DNA of 64,000 nucleotides from Litorilinea aerophila. Its GTDB lineage: Bacteria; Chloroflexota; Anaerolineae; Caldilineales; Caldilineaceae. The stretch covers positions 186,001 to 250,000 of the forward strand of contig NZ_VIGC02000002.1 in NCBI RefSeq assembly GCF_006569185.2, read 5' to 3'. The position numbers and the translations under genes were made by a program. Of this stretch, positions 1 to 10,669 are shown one piece after another. Below the pieces are notes generated by a model. It made no database searches, had not been told where the DNA came from, and saw nothing but the letters and a program-made list of their open reading frames with translations. Within the stretch, counting starts at the first letter, position 1. Every line of letters starts with the position of its first letter.

Positions 1-81
1 AAACAGCTCCATGACAAGCGGGCCACCATCGCCAAACGGGAGACCGAACGAGAGCTGCGCCGCATGTTGAAGAACTATTGA
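1..81 (+). CDS. smpB: SmpB (SsrA-binding protein), C-terminal 26 residues only
   Basis: The window opens inside a reading frame that ends KQLHDKRATIAKRETERE-LRRMLKNY and a TGA at 79-81. The LHDKR...IAKRE pattern is the conserved basic tail of SmpB, which inserts into the mRNA channel when tmRNA rescues stalled ribosomes. The 5' part lies outside the window. The next gene starts at or just after this stop, so they are probably co-transcribed. No tmRNA gene follows. Confidence 0.85.
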   Translation, partial: KQLHDKRATIAKRETERELRRMLKNY

Positions 82-104
82 AGCCACGGCCGAAGCTGAC
101 CACC

Positions 105-1256
105 ATGCCCGCATCTGTTCCCGCCTCCTCTGCCGGCGGCCCGCCTGCCGCCCAGCTGGCCCTGCCCCACGGCGCCCTCCAGTTGCCGGCTTTCCTGCCC
201 GACGCCACCCTGGGCGTGGTGCGGGCCGTGGACAGCGTGGATCTCTGCCACTGTGGCGTCCAGGCCCTGGTGATGAACACCTTCCACCTGATGCAGCACC
301 CGGGCTCGTCCACGGTGCAGGCCCTGGGTGGCCTGCACCAGATGTGTGCCTGGCCCCGCCCCATCGTCACCGATTCGGGCGGCTTCCAGGCCTATTCCCT
401 GATCCGCCAGAATGCCCGCTACGGCTCCCTCACCGACAACGGCATTCTCTTCCGGCCCGAGGGCAGCCGGCGCAAGCTCCAGTTGACGCCGGAGAAGTGT
501 GTTCAGCTACAGCTCAGCTATGGCGCGGACGTGGTCATGTGCCTGGACGACTGCACCCACGTGGACGATCCCCTGGAGAGCCAGGAGGAGTCGGTGCGGC
601 GCACCATCCTCTGGGCCCGCCGCTGCAAAGCGGAGTTCCAACGGCTGCTGGACCAGAAGCAGCCGGCCCAGCGCCCTCTGCTCTTCGCGGTGATTCAGGG
701 GGGCGGCTCCCGGGAGCTACGCCGCCGCTGCGCCGAGGCCCTGCTGGAGATGGGGTTCGATGGCTACGGCTATGGCGGCTGGCCCCTGGACAGCCAGGGG
801 AACCTGCTGGAGGAGCTGCTGGCTTACACCCGCTCGCTGATCCCGGCCGACTATCCCATGCATGCCCTGGGGGTGGGGCACCCCCGCAGCATCGCCGCCT
901 GTGTGCGCATGGGCTACAGCCTCTTCGACTCCGCCCTGCCCACCCGGGACGCCCGCCATGGCCGGCTGTACGTCTGGGAAGGCGATGGGGATGACAGCGA
1001 CGGCCACGGGGCAGCCGGGGGCGATCGCTTTCGCTTCCTCTACATCAACGATGCCCGGCACATCAAGGACGGCCGCCCCCTCTCCGCCACGTGCGACTGC
1101 CTCACCTGTACCCACTACGCCCGGGGCTACCTGCACCACCTCTTCAAACAGGGGGACACCACCTACGTCCGGCTGGCCACCATCCACAACCTGCGCTTCA
1201 TGGCCCGCCTCATGGCCCACCTGCGTGAATCCCATCAGTCGCCTGCTGCGCCATGA
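105..1256 (+). CDS. tgt: tRNA-guanine transglycosylase (queuine tRNA-ribosyltransferase family), divergent
   Basis: The protein has about 383 residues and the TGT-fold hallmarks: TDSGGFQ near residue 90, a YGADVVMCLDD segment near 150 corresponding to the D-x-C region around the active site, FDSALPTRDARHG carrying the expected nucleophilic Asp, and a C-terminal zinc motif CDCLTC followed by HHLF. TGT exchanges guanine 34 for queuine or preQ1 in tRNAs with GUN anticodons. Several loops differ from the usual bacterial enzyme (GGWPLD where GGLAVG is common), so substrate preference is less certain. A TTG at 78, overlapping the smpB stop, is an alternative start; no good Shine-Dalgarno supports either. 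The gene overlaps the next one by ATGA. The neighbours suggest a small RNA/translation operon. Confidence 0.85.
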   Translation: MPASVPASSAGGPPAAQLALPHGALQLPAFLPDATLGVVRAVDSVDLCHCGVQALVMNTFHLMQHPGSSTVQALGGLHQMCAWPRPIVTDSGGFQAYSLIRQNARYGSLTDNGILFRPEGSRRKLQLTPEKCVQLQLSYGADVVMCLDDCTHVDDPLESQEESVRRTILWARRCKAEFQRLLDQKQPAQRPLLFAVIQGGGSRELRRRCAEALLEMGFDGYGYGGWPLDSQGNLLEELLAYTRSLIPADYPMHALGVGHPRSIAACVRMGYSLFDSALPTRDARHGRLYVWEGDGDDSDGHGAAGGDRFRFLYINDARHIKDGRPLSATCDCLTCTHYARGYLHHLFKQGDTTYVRLATIHNLRFMARLMAHLRESHQSPAAP

Positions 1257-2056
1257 ACCCGAACCCGGAACTGCTGGCCCGCCTGGTGGAACAGGTCCTG
1301 GCCAGCAAGAAGTATGCCACCATCCAACCAGAGCTCATCCGCACCATCGGCGCCCAGGAGCTGGCCAAACGCCGCAGCCTGAAGGAGGCGGTCAAGGCTA
1401 CCCGAAACAAGCTCCACCAGACGGTGGGCGCCTACCGGGAGGGCCAGGCGCCCTCGTACGACGCCTGGCTGGCCCAGCTCCACCAATGCCCGCCAGCCGA
1501 ACGGAGCCAGCTCTGCCGTCGACTCCTCACCCACCACGCCTCCACCCGAGAGCGGCTGCCCATCCTGGACGAGTTTTATGGCCGGCTCTTTGCCGGACTG
1601 CCGCCCATCCGCACCCTCCTGGACCTGGCCTGTGGCCTCAACCCCTTGACCGCGCCGTGGATGGGGCTGCCGCCGGGCACCCGCTACCTGGCCTGGGATG
1701 TGGACTACGCGCAGATGGCTTTTCTGCAACAGGCGCTGGCCCTGCTGGGGGTGGCCGGAGACGTGGCCATCCACAACCTGCTGGCCCCCCTGCCCCCCCA
1801 CCAGGCCGACGTGGCCCTGCTGCTCAAGACCCTCCCCTGCCTGGAGCAGGTGGACAAAACCATCGGACTCCGCCTGCTGGACGGCATCCACGCGCCGGTG
1901 ATCTTTGTCTCCTTCCCGGCCCAGAGCATCGGCGGGCGCGCCAAGGGCATGGCCGCCAACTACACGGCCCACTTCCTGGAGCTGGTCGCCTCCCGCCCCT
2001 GGGCCGTGACCCGCTTCGACTTCGCCACCGAGGTGGTCTTCCGGGTGGTCAAGTGA
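1253..2056 (+). CDS. Arm/Rmt/FmrO-family 16S rRNA (guanine-N7) methyltransferase-like protein
   Basis: This 267-residue protein is coupled to tgt by an ATGA overlap. It shows the pattern of the aminoglycoside-resistance 16S rRNA m7G1405 methyltransferases: an N-terminal helical region, then HASTRERLP, a SAM-binding motif LLDLACGLNPLTAPW, an acidic WDVDY, LLKTLPCLEQ, and VSFPAQSIGGRAKGM near the C-terminus. The family methylates a decoding-site guanine and blocks 4,6-disubstituted deoxystreptamine aminoglycosides. The setting here, next to smpB and tgt with no mobile element, suggests a chromosomal member rather than an acquired resistance cassette. Family assignment is from motif recall; actual site and resistance are inferred. 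Confidence 0.75.
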   Translation: MNPNPELLARLVEQVLASKKYATIQPELIRTIGAQELAKRRSLKEAVKATRNKLHQTVGAYREGQAPSYDAWLAQLHQCPPAERSQLCRRLLTHHASTRERLPILDEFYGRLFAGLPPIRTLLDLACGLNPLTAPWMGLPPGTRYLAWDVDYAQMAFLQQALALLGVAGDVAIHNLLAPLPPHQADVALLLKTLPCLEQVDKTIGLRLLDGIHAPVIFVSFPAQSIGGRAKGMAANYTAHFLELVASRPWAVTRFDFATEVVFRVVK

Positions 2057-2112
2057 AAGCAGAAGAGAACCGCATCGGAGTGCTTCATGGGCCTCCATGG
2101 CACGGTAGGGGA

Positions 2113-2402
2113 TGAACAATCGGCACGATCCGTAGGTCACCCATCCCTGCGTGACAGGGGTTTAGGTCACGCAGAGTGCGGATGTCCGGCCAGGAGACCG
2201 GACCTACCGCCCGGGTCCATCCGTGATTCATCCACGCCCCATTTTTTCAGGGCCGGGTGAACAATCGGCACGATCCGTAGGTCACCCATCCCTGCGTGAC
2301 AGGGGTTTAGGTCACGCAGAGTGCGGATGTCCGGCCAGGAGACCGGACCTACCCACCCGGGTCCATCCGTGTTCATCCGTGCCCCGTTCAGACCACCCGC
2401 GG
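2113..2402. repeat. Two tandem copies of a 145-bp intergenic repeat
   Basis: Copies lie at 2113-2257 and 2258-2402. The first ~95 bases are nearly identical and the rest is diverged. Each holds CCGTAGGTCAC, CATCCCTGCGTGACA, a second half reading TAGGTCACGCAGAGTGCGG, and GGAGACCGGACCTAC, so the unit is built of nested inverted segments. A related copy lies at 63913-64000 and shorter relatives at 17101-17160 and 18683-18712. The repeat fills the 331-base gap between the methyltransferase and the oxidoreductase, and the latter's stop codon (2388-2390, minus strand) sits in the second copy. Confidence 0.85.
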
Positions 2403-3461
2403 CGGCGTGACGGCGCGCCCCTCTTCCGCCGCCTGCAGGATGGCCTCCATCACAGCCAGATCCTGGAGGGCCTCCTCCGGCGGGTTGCGGTGGCCCTGGC
2501 CCAGGCGAATGGCGTCGGCAAAGGCAGCCAGCTCCACCTCCACCCCGTTGAAGCCCGGACAGGTCAGGCGCCGGGTCTCCCCGTTGGCCACCACCTCCAC
2601 TTCCCGCCGCTGCACCCGCAGGCAGCCCAGCTCGCCGGCGATGTGCAGCAGGGGCGGCCATGGCGTCCCCGTGGCATAGGTGGCCAGGTACGCCCCCAGG
2701 ACGCCGTTCTCGAAGCGCAGGGTGGCGCTGACCGTGTCCGCCGGAGGCAGGGCTGGCGAGTTCTGGACCAGGGCGGCGGTCACCTCCTCGATTTCTCCCA
2801 GGATCAGCCGCAAGGCAGCCACATGATGGATGCCACCATCTAAAATGAATCCGCCGGGGAACGAACTATCCCGCCGCCACGTCGTGTGATAGTATTTACT
2901 GTTGGCCGTGATGGGCGTGTAGATGGCCCAGTGGCAGGTGAGGGGCCGGCCGATGGCCCCTTCCCGGATCAGCCGGGCCGCCAGGAGGAAGGCCTCTTCA
3001 TAGCGCCAGTTCTCGCCCACCATCCAGACGGGGGTGGGATGTTGCCGGCGTTGCGCCAGGAGTGCCTGGCCCTGGGCCACATCGGGCGCGATGGGCTTTT
3101 CGCTGATGACATGTTTGCCGGCGGCCAGGCACTGGGCCACCACGCCCGGCATGACCGGGATGGGCAAGGCCACATCCACGGCTTCGATGTCGTCCCGGGC
3201 CAGCAGGGCCTCCAGGTCGGTGTACAGATCCACCGGATGGGGCAGCTGCTGGGCCAGGGCCGCGGCGGTGGCCTCGGTGCGGCTGTAGATGGCCACGATC
3301 TGGAAGCGCTCCGGCAGGCGCAGGAGCGAAGGCAGGTGGGCATCCCGGACAAAGATGCCCGCGCCCACCAGGGCAAGGCGGACCGGCGGGCCATCGAAGG
3401 ACGGAGCGGCAGACATTTCGGCCGCCTGGTGGCGAGGATCGGAAGTTTCGTCTTTTTTCAT
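2388..3461 (-). CDS. Gfo/Idh/MocA family NAD(P)-dependent oxidoreductase
   Basis: A 357-residue cytosolic dehydrogenase. The N-terminal Rossmann fold starts with VRLALVGAGIFVRDAHLP; the family signature SEKPIA follows, with the conserved Lys of the EKP motif, and then GGFILDGGIHHVAALR, which holds the Asp/His pair expected in the sugar-binding domain. Members oxidise or reduce sugars, inositols and related polyols; the substrate cannot be read from sequence. The ATG at 3461 is preceded by GGAAAGAG, whereas the longer frame to 3494 would run into the divergent MFS gene. The two genes diverge with only 27 bases between starts, so they probably share a regulatory region and perhaps a sugar-related substrate. 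Confidence 0.85.
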   Translation of the reverse strand: MKKDETSDPRHQAAEMSAAPSFDGPPVRLALVGAGIFVRDAHLPSLLRLPERFQIVAIYSRTEATAAALAQQLPHPVDLYTDLEALLARDDIEAVDVALPIPVMPGVVAQCLAAGKHVISEKPIAPDVAQGQALLAQRRQHPTPVWMVGENWRYEEAFLLAARLIREGAIGRPLTCHWAIYTPITANSKYYHTTWRRDSSFPGGFILDGGIHHVAALRLILGEIEEVTAALVQNSPALPPADTVSATLRFENGVLGAYLATYATGTPWPPLLHIAGELGCLRVQRREVEVVANGETRRLTCPGFNGVEVELAAFADAIRLGQGHRNPPEEALQDLAVMEAILQAAEEGRAVTPPRVV

Positions 3462-3488
3462 GGCGCTCTTTCCAGGGAATTTTGGAGA

Positions 3489-4814
3489 ATGCACGTGTCT
3501 GTTTCCATAGCCAAGGGCTCGCCGGTCCAGAAGGCCGTACCGGCGGAGTATCGGGCCCGTTTCTTACACCTGTACTGGGACATCGCCTGGTTCGGCATCC
3601 TGGCGGGCAGCAGCATGGCCTTCCTGTCGGTCTACGCGGCCCGGCTGGGGGCGGATGCCTTCCAGATCGGCCTGCTGAACGCGGGTCCGGCTGCAGTGGG
3701 CCTCCTCTTTACCATGCCGGCGGGGCACTGGCTGCGCCGCCGCTCCGTGGGAAAGGCCGTCTTCTGGTCGGCCGTGGCCGGGCGGATCCACTACCTGTGG
3801 TGGATCTTTCTGCCCCTGCTGCTGCCGGCCCAGAGCCAGATCTGGCTCTTCATTCTGTTGGTACTGCTCATGACCATCCCAGGGACGGTGTTGGCGGTGG
3901 GGTTCAACGCGCTCTACGCCGCCGCGGTGCCGCCGGAATGGCGAAGCCATGTGGTGGGGATCCGCAACGCGCTGCTGTCCCTGGTCTACGTGGCCACCTC
4001 CTTGCTCTGCGGTTACATCCTGGACCACACGCCCCTGCACACGGGCTATGCCATCATCTTCGGGCTGGGCTTTGTGGGCGCTGTCATGAGCACCGTCCAC
4101 CTCTGGTTTCTGCGCCAAACCACGCCCGAAGAGCAGCCTGAGGAGGAGGCCATCCGGGCCCCCCTGGGCGACTTTGCCCGCCCCGGCCACATCCGCCTGC
4201 TGGGGCTGAACCTGCGCACCGCGGTGGGGCTGCGGGCCTTCACCCGGGGCCGGGACCTGCTGCGGCTGGAGGTGCTGCAAGGCCGCTATGGCCGGGTGGT
4301 GGCGGCCATGTTCGCCTTCCACTTCGCCCAGTACCTGCCCATCCCCATCTTCCCCCTCTACTGGGTGGAGCAGCTCCACTTCAACGATGGGTCCATCAGC
4401 CTGGGCACGGCGGCCTTTCACCTGGCGGTGCTGCTGGGTTCCCTGCAGCTGGCCCGCTTGAGCCAGTGGTGGGGCAACCACCGGCTGACGGTGGTGGGGG
4501 CCCTGCTGTTGAGCAGCTACCCCCTCCTGACGGCCTTCACCCCTGGGCTCGGCCTCTTCCTGGTCACCTCCCTGATCGGCGGGGTGGCCTGGTCCATGGT
4601 GGGTGGATCCCTGGGCAACTACCTGCTGGAGCAGATCCCCCCCACGGATCGGCCGGCCTACCTGGCCTGGTACAACCTGGCCCTGAACGCGGCCATCCTG
4701 TTGGGTTCCCTGAGCGGATCCCTGCTGGCAGAGGTCTTCACCCTTTCTGAAGCCCTGCTGGTGGCCTTTGTCCTGCGCCTGGCTGCGGGCCTTGCCCTCT
4801 GGCAGTGGCGCTGA
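3489..4814 (+). CDS. Major facilitator superfamily transporter
   Basis: A 441-residue polytopic protein with about twelve hydrophobic segments. The first half includes FHLYWDIAWFG-like TM1, a loop WLRRRSVGKAVFW similar to the MFS loop 2-3 motif, and a central hydrophilic loop rich in Glu (TPEEQPEEEA) dividing the two six-helix halves. No substrate-specific motif was recognised. It diverges from a Gfo/Idh/MocA dehydrogenase, so uptake or efflux of a sugar-like compound is a reasonable guess only. The frame is open back to 2886, but that upstream part is antisense to the oxidoreductase; the ATG at 3489 preceded by TTTGGAGA is the sensible start. Confidence 0.8.
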   Translation: MHVSVSIAKGSPVQKAVPAEYRARFLHLYWDIAWFGILAGSSMAFLSVYAARLGADAFQIGLLNAGPAAVGLLFTMPAGHWLRRRSVGKAVFWSAVAGRIHYLWWIFLPLLLPAQSQIWLFILLVLLMTIPGTVLAVGFNALYAAAVPPEWRSHVVGIRNALLSLVYVATSLLCGYILDHTPLHTGYAIIFGLGFVGAVMSTVHLWFLRQTTPEEQPEEEAIRAPLGDFARPGHIRLLGLNLRTAVGLRAFTRGRDLLRLEVLQGRYGRVVAAMFAFHFAQYLPIPIFPLYWVEQLHFNDGSISLGTAAFHLAVLLGSLQLARLSQWWGNHRLTVVGALLLSSYPLLTAFTPGLGLFLVTSLIGGVAWSMVGGSLGNYLLEQIPPTDRPAYLAWYNLALNAAILLGSLSGSLLAEVFTLSEALLVAFVLRLAAGLALWQWR

Positions 4815-4861
4815 TATCATCATACTGCATCCGGCGCCAAAGCCGAAGAGATGGATCGATT

Positions 4862-5620
4862 ATGACGAAAGCGAACCTGCTCCTGCTCCTGGCTGTTCCG
4901 CTGCCACCCATGGCCCTGGACATCCTGGGGGAGCTCCAGGCCGAACAGACCTTGCAGACCCCCTACGGCGCCTTCGGGCCCCTGGCCCTGCGGGCCCCGG
5001 CAGAAGGGCCGGCCGTTTGGGTGCAGCCCTATACCGGCCTCCCCTCGCGGACGGACCCGCGCGCGGCCATCTACGCCTGCCGGGCGCTGGGGGTACAGCG
5101 CATCCTGGCCTGGGACATGGCTGTGGCCCTGAATCCCCTGCTGCGTCGAGGTGCGCCGGCCATCGTCACCGACTACATCGACTTCACCAGCCAGCTCCCC
5201 ACCACCTTCTACGAAACGGAGGTGGCGCCCGAGGTGGATCCGGAGCAGGTGGCCCAGCGGCCAGCCTTCTGCCCGGAGATGACCGCAGCCCTGCGCCAGG
5301 TCCTGCCCGGGGTGCCCGAAGTGGTCTACCTGGGCGTGGATGGCCCCCGGCGGGAAACGCCGGCCGAGGCTCGCATGTTTCGCCTCTGGGGAGCGGATGT
5401 GATCGGCCAGAACATGGTGCCGGAGGTTTCCCTGGCCCAGGAGATGGAGCTCTGCTTTGCCGGCCTGGTGACCGTGGCCAGCACCGGGGCCGACCGCCCG
5501 CCGGCCGAGCCCCACGGCGAGGTACGGGCCAGCCTGGGCGTGATCGCGGACCTGCTGCCCACCCTGGCATCCCTGCTGGCGCCGCCCTACGCCTGCCAGT
5601 GCGCTTCAACCCCGGCCTGA
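4862..5620 (+). CDS. Nucleoside phosphorylase-like protein (MTA phosphorylase / PNP family)
   Basis: A 252-residue protein. Its centre and C-terminal half match the trimeric purine-nucleoside/MTA phosphorylase fold: VTDYIDFTS, a GPRRETPAEARMF segment equivalent to GPRFET.AE, and GADVIGQNMVPEVSLAQEME like GADVVGMT.VPE...A.E. The family cleaves purine nucleosides or methylthioadenosine with phosphate. The N-terminus (LLLLLAVPLPPMALDIL) lacks the Gly/Thr phosphate-binding loop usually found there, so activity may be altered. The ATG at 4862 is chosen over an upstream ATG at 4805, which overlaps the MFS gene. It follows the transporter by 47 bases and may be co-transcribed. Confidence 0.65.
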   Translation: MTKANLLLLLAVPLPPMALDILGELQAEQTLQTPYGAFGPLALRAPAEGPAVWVQPYTGLPSRTDPRAAIYACRALGVQRILAWDMAVALNPLLRRGAPAIVTDYIDFTSQLPTTFYETEVAPEVDPEQVAQRPAFCPEMTAALRQVLPGVPEVVYLGVDGPRRETPAEARMFRLWGADVIGQNMVPEVSLAQEMELCFAGLVTVASTGADRPPAEPHGEVRASLGVIADLLPTLASLLAPPYACQCASTPA

Positions 5621-5684
5621 AGGGGATAAATAGATTTGCCGATGTTTGTGCTGGAGATGTTGACCGTTCTACCCAGGAGGTCTC

Positions 5685-8600
5685 ATGACTTGGAACAGCC
5701 AGTTCGAGCTGCTGCGGGATGAATACATTGATGAGCTCAGGACCCGCGCCCGCCTCTTCCGACACCGGCCCACGGGCGCGCAACTCCTGTCCCTGGAAAA
5801 CGACGACGAAAACAAGGTCTTCGGTATCACCTTCCGCACGCCGCCTGCGGACTCCACCGGGATTGCCCACATCCTGGAGCATGCCGTGTTGGGCGGCTCC
5901 GAGAAGTACCCGCTCAAGGAGCCGTTTGTCCAACTGCTGAAGGGCTCCCTGAAGACCTTCCTGAACGCCATGACCTACCCGGACCGGACCGTCTACCCGG
6001 TGGCCAGCCAGAATCTCCAGGACTTCTACAACCTGGTGGACGTCTACCTGGATGCGGTCTTCCACCCCTTGATCACGCCCTACCACCTGCAACAGGAGGG
6101 CTGGCACTACGAGCTGGAGAGCCTGGATGCGCCCCTGACCTACAAGGGCGTGGTCTTCAACGAGATGAAAGGGGCCTACTCCTCGCCGGACAGCCTGCTC
6201 TACCGCTACAGCCAGCAGTCCCTCTTTCCGGATACCCCCTACGGGCGGGATTCCGGCGGCGATCCCCGGGTGATTCCGGAGTTGACCTACCAGGCCTTCC
6301 GGGAGTTCCACCGTCGCTACTATCACCCGTCCAACGCCTTCATCTACTTCTACGGCGACGACGATCCGGAAGCCCGCCTGCGCATCATCGGCGAGGCCCT
6401 CCAGGGGTATGGGCGGGCCGAGGTCCAGGCGGAGGTGCCCCTGCAGCCTCCCTTCCCAGGCCCCCGGCGGCTGGTCCAGCCCTTTGGCGTGGCCGCGGAA
6501 GAGCAGGCGCCCAAGGGGCTGGTACAGCTCAACTGGCTCCTGCCGGAAAACACCGACCCCACCCTGACCATGGGGCTGAGCGTCCTCTCCTATGCCCTGG
6601 TGAGCACCCAGGCATCGCCCCTGCGCAAGGCCCTGATCGACTCGGGCCTGGGCGAAGATGTCACCGGCGGCGGGCTCAGCACGACCCTGCGCCAGATGAC
6701 CTTCCGCGTGGGCATGCGGGGCGTGGATCCTGCCAACATGGACAAGGTGGAGGCCCTCATCCTGGACACCCTCCAGCAGTTGGCCCGGGATGGCTTCGAG
6801 GAAGAGATGGTGGAGGCGGCCTACAACTCCATCGAGTTCAGCCTGCGGGAGAATAACACCGGCGCCTACCCCCGGGGTCTGAGCCTGATGATGCGGGCCC
6901 ACAGCACCTGGCTCTACGGCGGCGATCCGCTGGCCACCCTGGCCTTTGAACGCCCGCTCCGGGCGGTGCGCCAGGCGTTGGACAGCGATCCCGAGTACCT
7001 GCAGCGGCTGCTACGCACCTACCTGGTGGAAAACGCCCACCGCACCACCGTGATTTTGCAGCCCGACCCCGAGCTGAACCGGCGGCTGGAAGAGGAAGAG
7101 CGGGCCCGGCTGGCCGCCATCCGCCAGCAGATGAGCCAGCAGGAGCTGGAAGCGGTGATGGAAAATGCCCGGGAGCTGAAGCGCCGCCAGGAGACGCCCG
7201 ACGATCCCGAGGCCCTGGCCAGGCTGCCCACCCTCACCCTGGCCGACCTGGATCCAAAGATCAAGACCATCCCGCTGGCCCAGAGCGAGGTCCACGGCCG
7301 GCCGCTCCTCTTCCACGATCTCTTCACCAACGGCATCCTCTACCTGAGCGTGGGCTTCGACCTCCATGGGCTGCCCCAGGAACTGTTGCCCTATGCCAAG
7401 CTCTTCGGCCAGGCCCTGGTGGAGATGGGGACCCACCGGGAGGATTTCGTCAAACTTTCCCAGCGCATCGACCGCACCACCGGCGGCATCAGCCCTGGCC
7501 TGTTCCTCTCGGCCCAGCGGGAACGGCCCGGCAGCCAGGCCTGGCTCTTCCTCCACGGCAAGGCCGTGGTGGACCGGGTGCCGGAGATGCTGGCCATCTT
7601 CCACGACGTACTCACCGACGTCCGGCTGGACAACCAGGAGCGGTTCCGCCAGATCGTGCTCAAGGACAAGGCCCGGATGGAGTCGGCCCTGATCCCGTCC
7701 GGCCACAGCGTGGTCTACGGGCGGCTCCAGGCCGGCTTCAACGAAGCCGCCTGGATCAGCGAACAGATGGGCGGCATCAGCCACCTGTTTTTCCTGCGGG
7801 AGCTGGCCACCGCGGTGGATCAGGACTGGCCGTCGGTGCTGGAAAAGCTGGAAGAAGTGCGCCGGCTGCTGGTCAACCGCAACCTGGCGCTGGTCAACGT
7901 CACCCTGGACGCCGACAACTGGAGCCGACTGGAGTCGCACCTGGCCGAATTCCTGGCGGGCCTGCCGGCCGCCGCGCCTACCTTCGCCCGCTGGTCTGCC
8001 GACCTCCCCGCAGGAGACGAGGGCCTGGCCATTCCGGCTCAGGTGAACTACGTGGGTAAAGGAGCGGATCTCTACCGGCTGGGATACCGGCTCCACGGCT
8101 CGATCCTGGCCATCACCAATTTCCTGCGCACGGTCTACCTGTGGGATCGGGTCCGGGTTCAGGGCGGGGCCTATGGCGGATTCTGCCGCTTCGGCCAGCA
8201 GTCCGGTGTCTTCGGCTTCCTCTCCTACCGGGATCCCAACCTGTTGAACACCCTGGACGTCTACGACCAGGCAGCCACCTTCCTGCGGGAGCTGGCCCTG
8301 AGCCCGGATGAGCTGACCCGCAGCATCATCGGCGCCATCGGCGCGCTGGATGCCTACCAGCTTCCCGACGCCAAGGGGTACACCTCCATGGTCCGCTACC
8401 TGGTGGGCGAGACAGACGAACACCGGCAGCAGATCCGGAATGAGCTGCTTTCCACCCGGCCGGTCCATTTCCGGGAGTTCGCCGACGTGTTGGCCCAGGT
8501 GAGCGCCCAGGGCCGGGTGGTGGTGATGGGGGCCCGGGAAGCCCTGGAGCAGGCCAACAGCGCACGGGGCAACCGGCTACAGGTGCAGAAGGTCTTGTAG
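5685..8600 (+). CDS. M16C family zinc metallopeptidase (presequence protease / PreP-like)
   Basis: A 971-residue protein of the length expected for PreP/Cym1/PitrilysinC enzymes. The inverted zinc motif HILEH (His62, Glu65, His66) lies in GIAHILEHAVLGGSEKYP. The downstream FNEMKGAYSSP segment carries the third ligand Glu, and LKTFLNAMTYPDRTVYPVAS is typical of M16C. Such enzymes form a two-halved chamber that degrades short unstructured peptides. No signal peptide is visible, so it is probably cytosolic. AGGAGG lies 7 bases before the ATG. The TAG stop forms part of an inverted repeat. Confidence 0.92.
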   Translation: MTWNSQFELLRDEYIDELRTRARLFRHRPTGAQLLSLENDDENKVFGITFRTPPADSTGIAHILEHAVLGGSEKYPLKEPFVQLLKGSLKTFLNAMTYPDRTVYPVASQNLQDFYNLVDVYLDAVFHPLITPYHLQQEGWHYELESLDAPLTYKGVVFNEMKGAYSSPDSLLYRYSQQSLFPDTPYGRDSGGDPRVIPELTYQAFREFHRRYYHPSNAFIYFYGDDDPEARLRIIGEALQGYGRAEVQAEVPLQPPFPGPRRLVQPFGVAAEEQAPKGLVQLNWLLPENTDPTLTMGLSVLSYALVSTQASPLRKALIDSGLGEDVTGGGLSTTLRQMTFRVGMRGVDPANMDKVEALILDTLQQLARDGFEEEMVEAAYNSIEFSLRENNTGAYPRGLSLMMRAHSTWLYGGDPLATLAFERPLRAVRQALDSDPEYLQRLLRTYLVENAHRTTVILQPDPELNRRLEEEERARLAAIRQQMSQQELEAVMENARELKRRQETPDDPEALARLPTLTLADLDPKIKTIPLAQSEVHGRPLLFHDLFTNGILYLSVGFDLHGLPQELLPYAKLFGQALVEMGTHREDFVKLSQRIDRTTGGISPGLFLSAQRERPGSQAWLFLHGKAVVDRVPEMLAIFHDVLTDVRLDNQERFRQIVLKDKARMESALIPSGHSVVYGRLQAGFNEAAWISEQMGGISHLFFLRELATAVDQDWPSVLEKLEEVRRLLVNRNLALVNVTLDADNWSRLESHLAEFLAGLPAAAPTFARWSADLPAGDEGLAIPAQVNYVGKGADLYRLGYRLHGSILAITNFLRTVYLWDRVRVQGGAYGGFCRFGQQSGVFGFLSYRDPNLLNTLDVYDQAATFLRELALSPDELTRSIIGAIGALDAYQLPDAKGYTSMVRYLVGETDEHRQQIRNELLSTRPVHFREFADVLAQVSAQGRVVVMGAREALEQANSARGNRLQVQKVL

Positions 8601-8650
8601 GGACAGGTCCCCGTGCCCACCCGAAGCGGGCCGCCACGGGGCAGTCCCTA
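8598..8650. repeat. Nested inverted repeat at the 3' end of the M16C peptidase gene
   Basis: Outer arms TAGGGAC (8598-8604) and GTCCCTA (8644-8650) enclose inner arms CCCCGTG and CACGGGG. The peptidase stop TAG is the first three bases of the left arm. No T-run follows, so it is more a dispersed palindromic repeat than a classic terminator, though it could protect the mRNA 3' end. The rest of the gap up to ftsH contains the putative ftsH promoter. Confidence 0.6.
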
Positions 8651-8736
8651 CAGCACCCTCGCGCCCCGTTTGCAAATTGGCCTCAATCTGGAGCACACCC
8701 TGGATGATGGCTTACTGGTCAGGCAGGCGTGGAATC

Positions 8737-8745
8737 TGGTATACT
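8737..8745 (+). promoter_or_regulatory. Possible extended -10 promoter for ftsH
   Basis: TGG followed by TATACT at 8740-8745 matches an extended -10 element about 95 bases upstream of the ftsH start. No convincing -35 box is present at the usual distance, which extended -10 promoters tolerate. Confidence 0.35.
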
Positions 8746-8840
8746 GAGCGGCAGCGAAGCGGCTCCCCTCTTCCCGACAACGAAGCCATGTGGCAGCCGG
8801 GGAGGATTCCAGGGGAGCCGGGATTCAACAGGAGGTGTAC

Positions 8841-10661
<1,821 letters not shown>

Positions 10662-10669
10662 GGGGAAAT

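Noticed and set aside
1-1256. tmRNA gene after smpB
   Set aside because: The tgt frame begins directly at the smpB stop and leaves no room for ssrA here.
2886-3488. N-terminal extension of the MFS transporter
   Set aside because: This part is antisense to the oxidoreductase and Gly/Asp/His-rich; the membrane protein starts cleanly at 3489.
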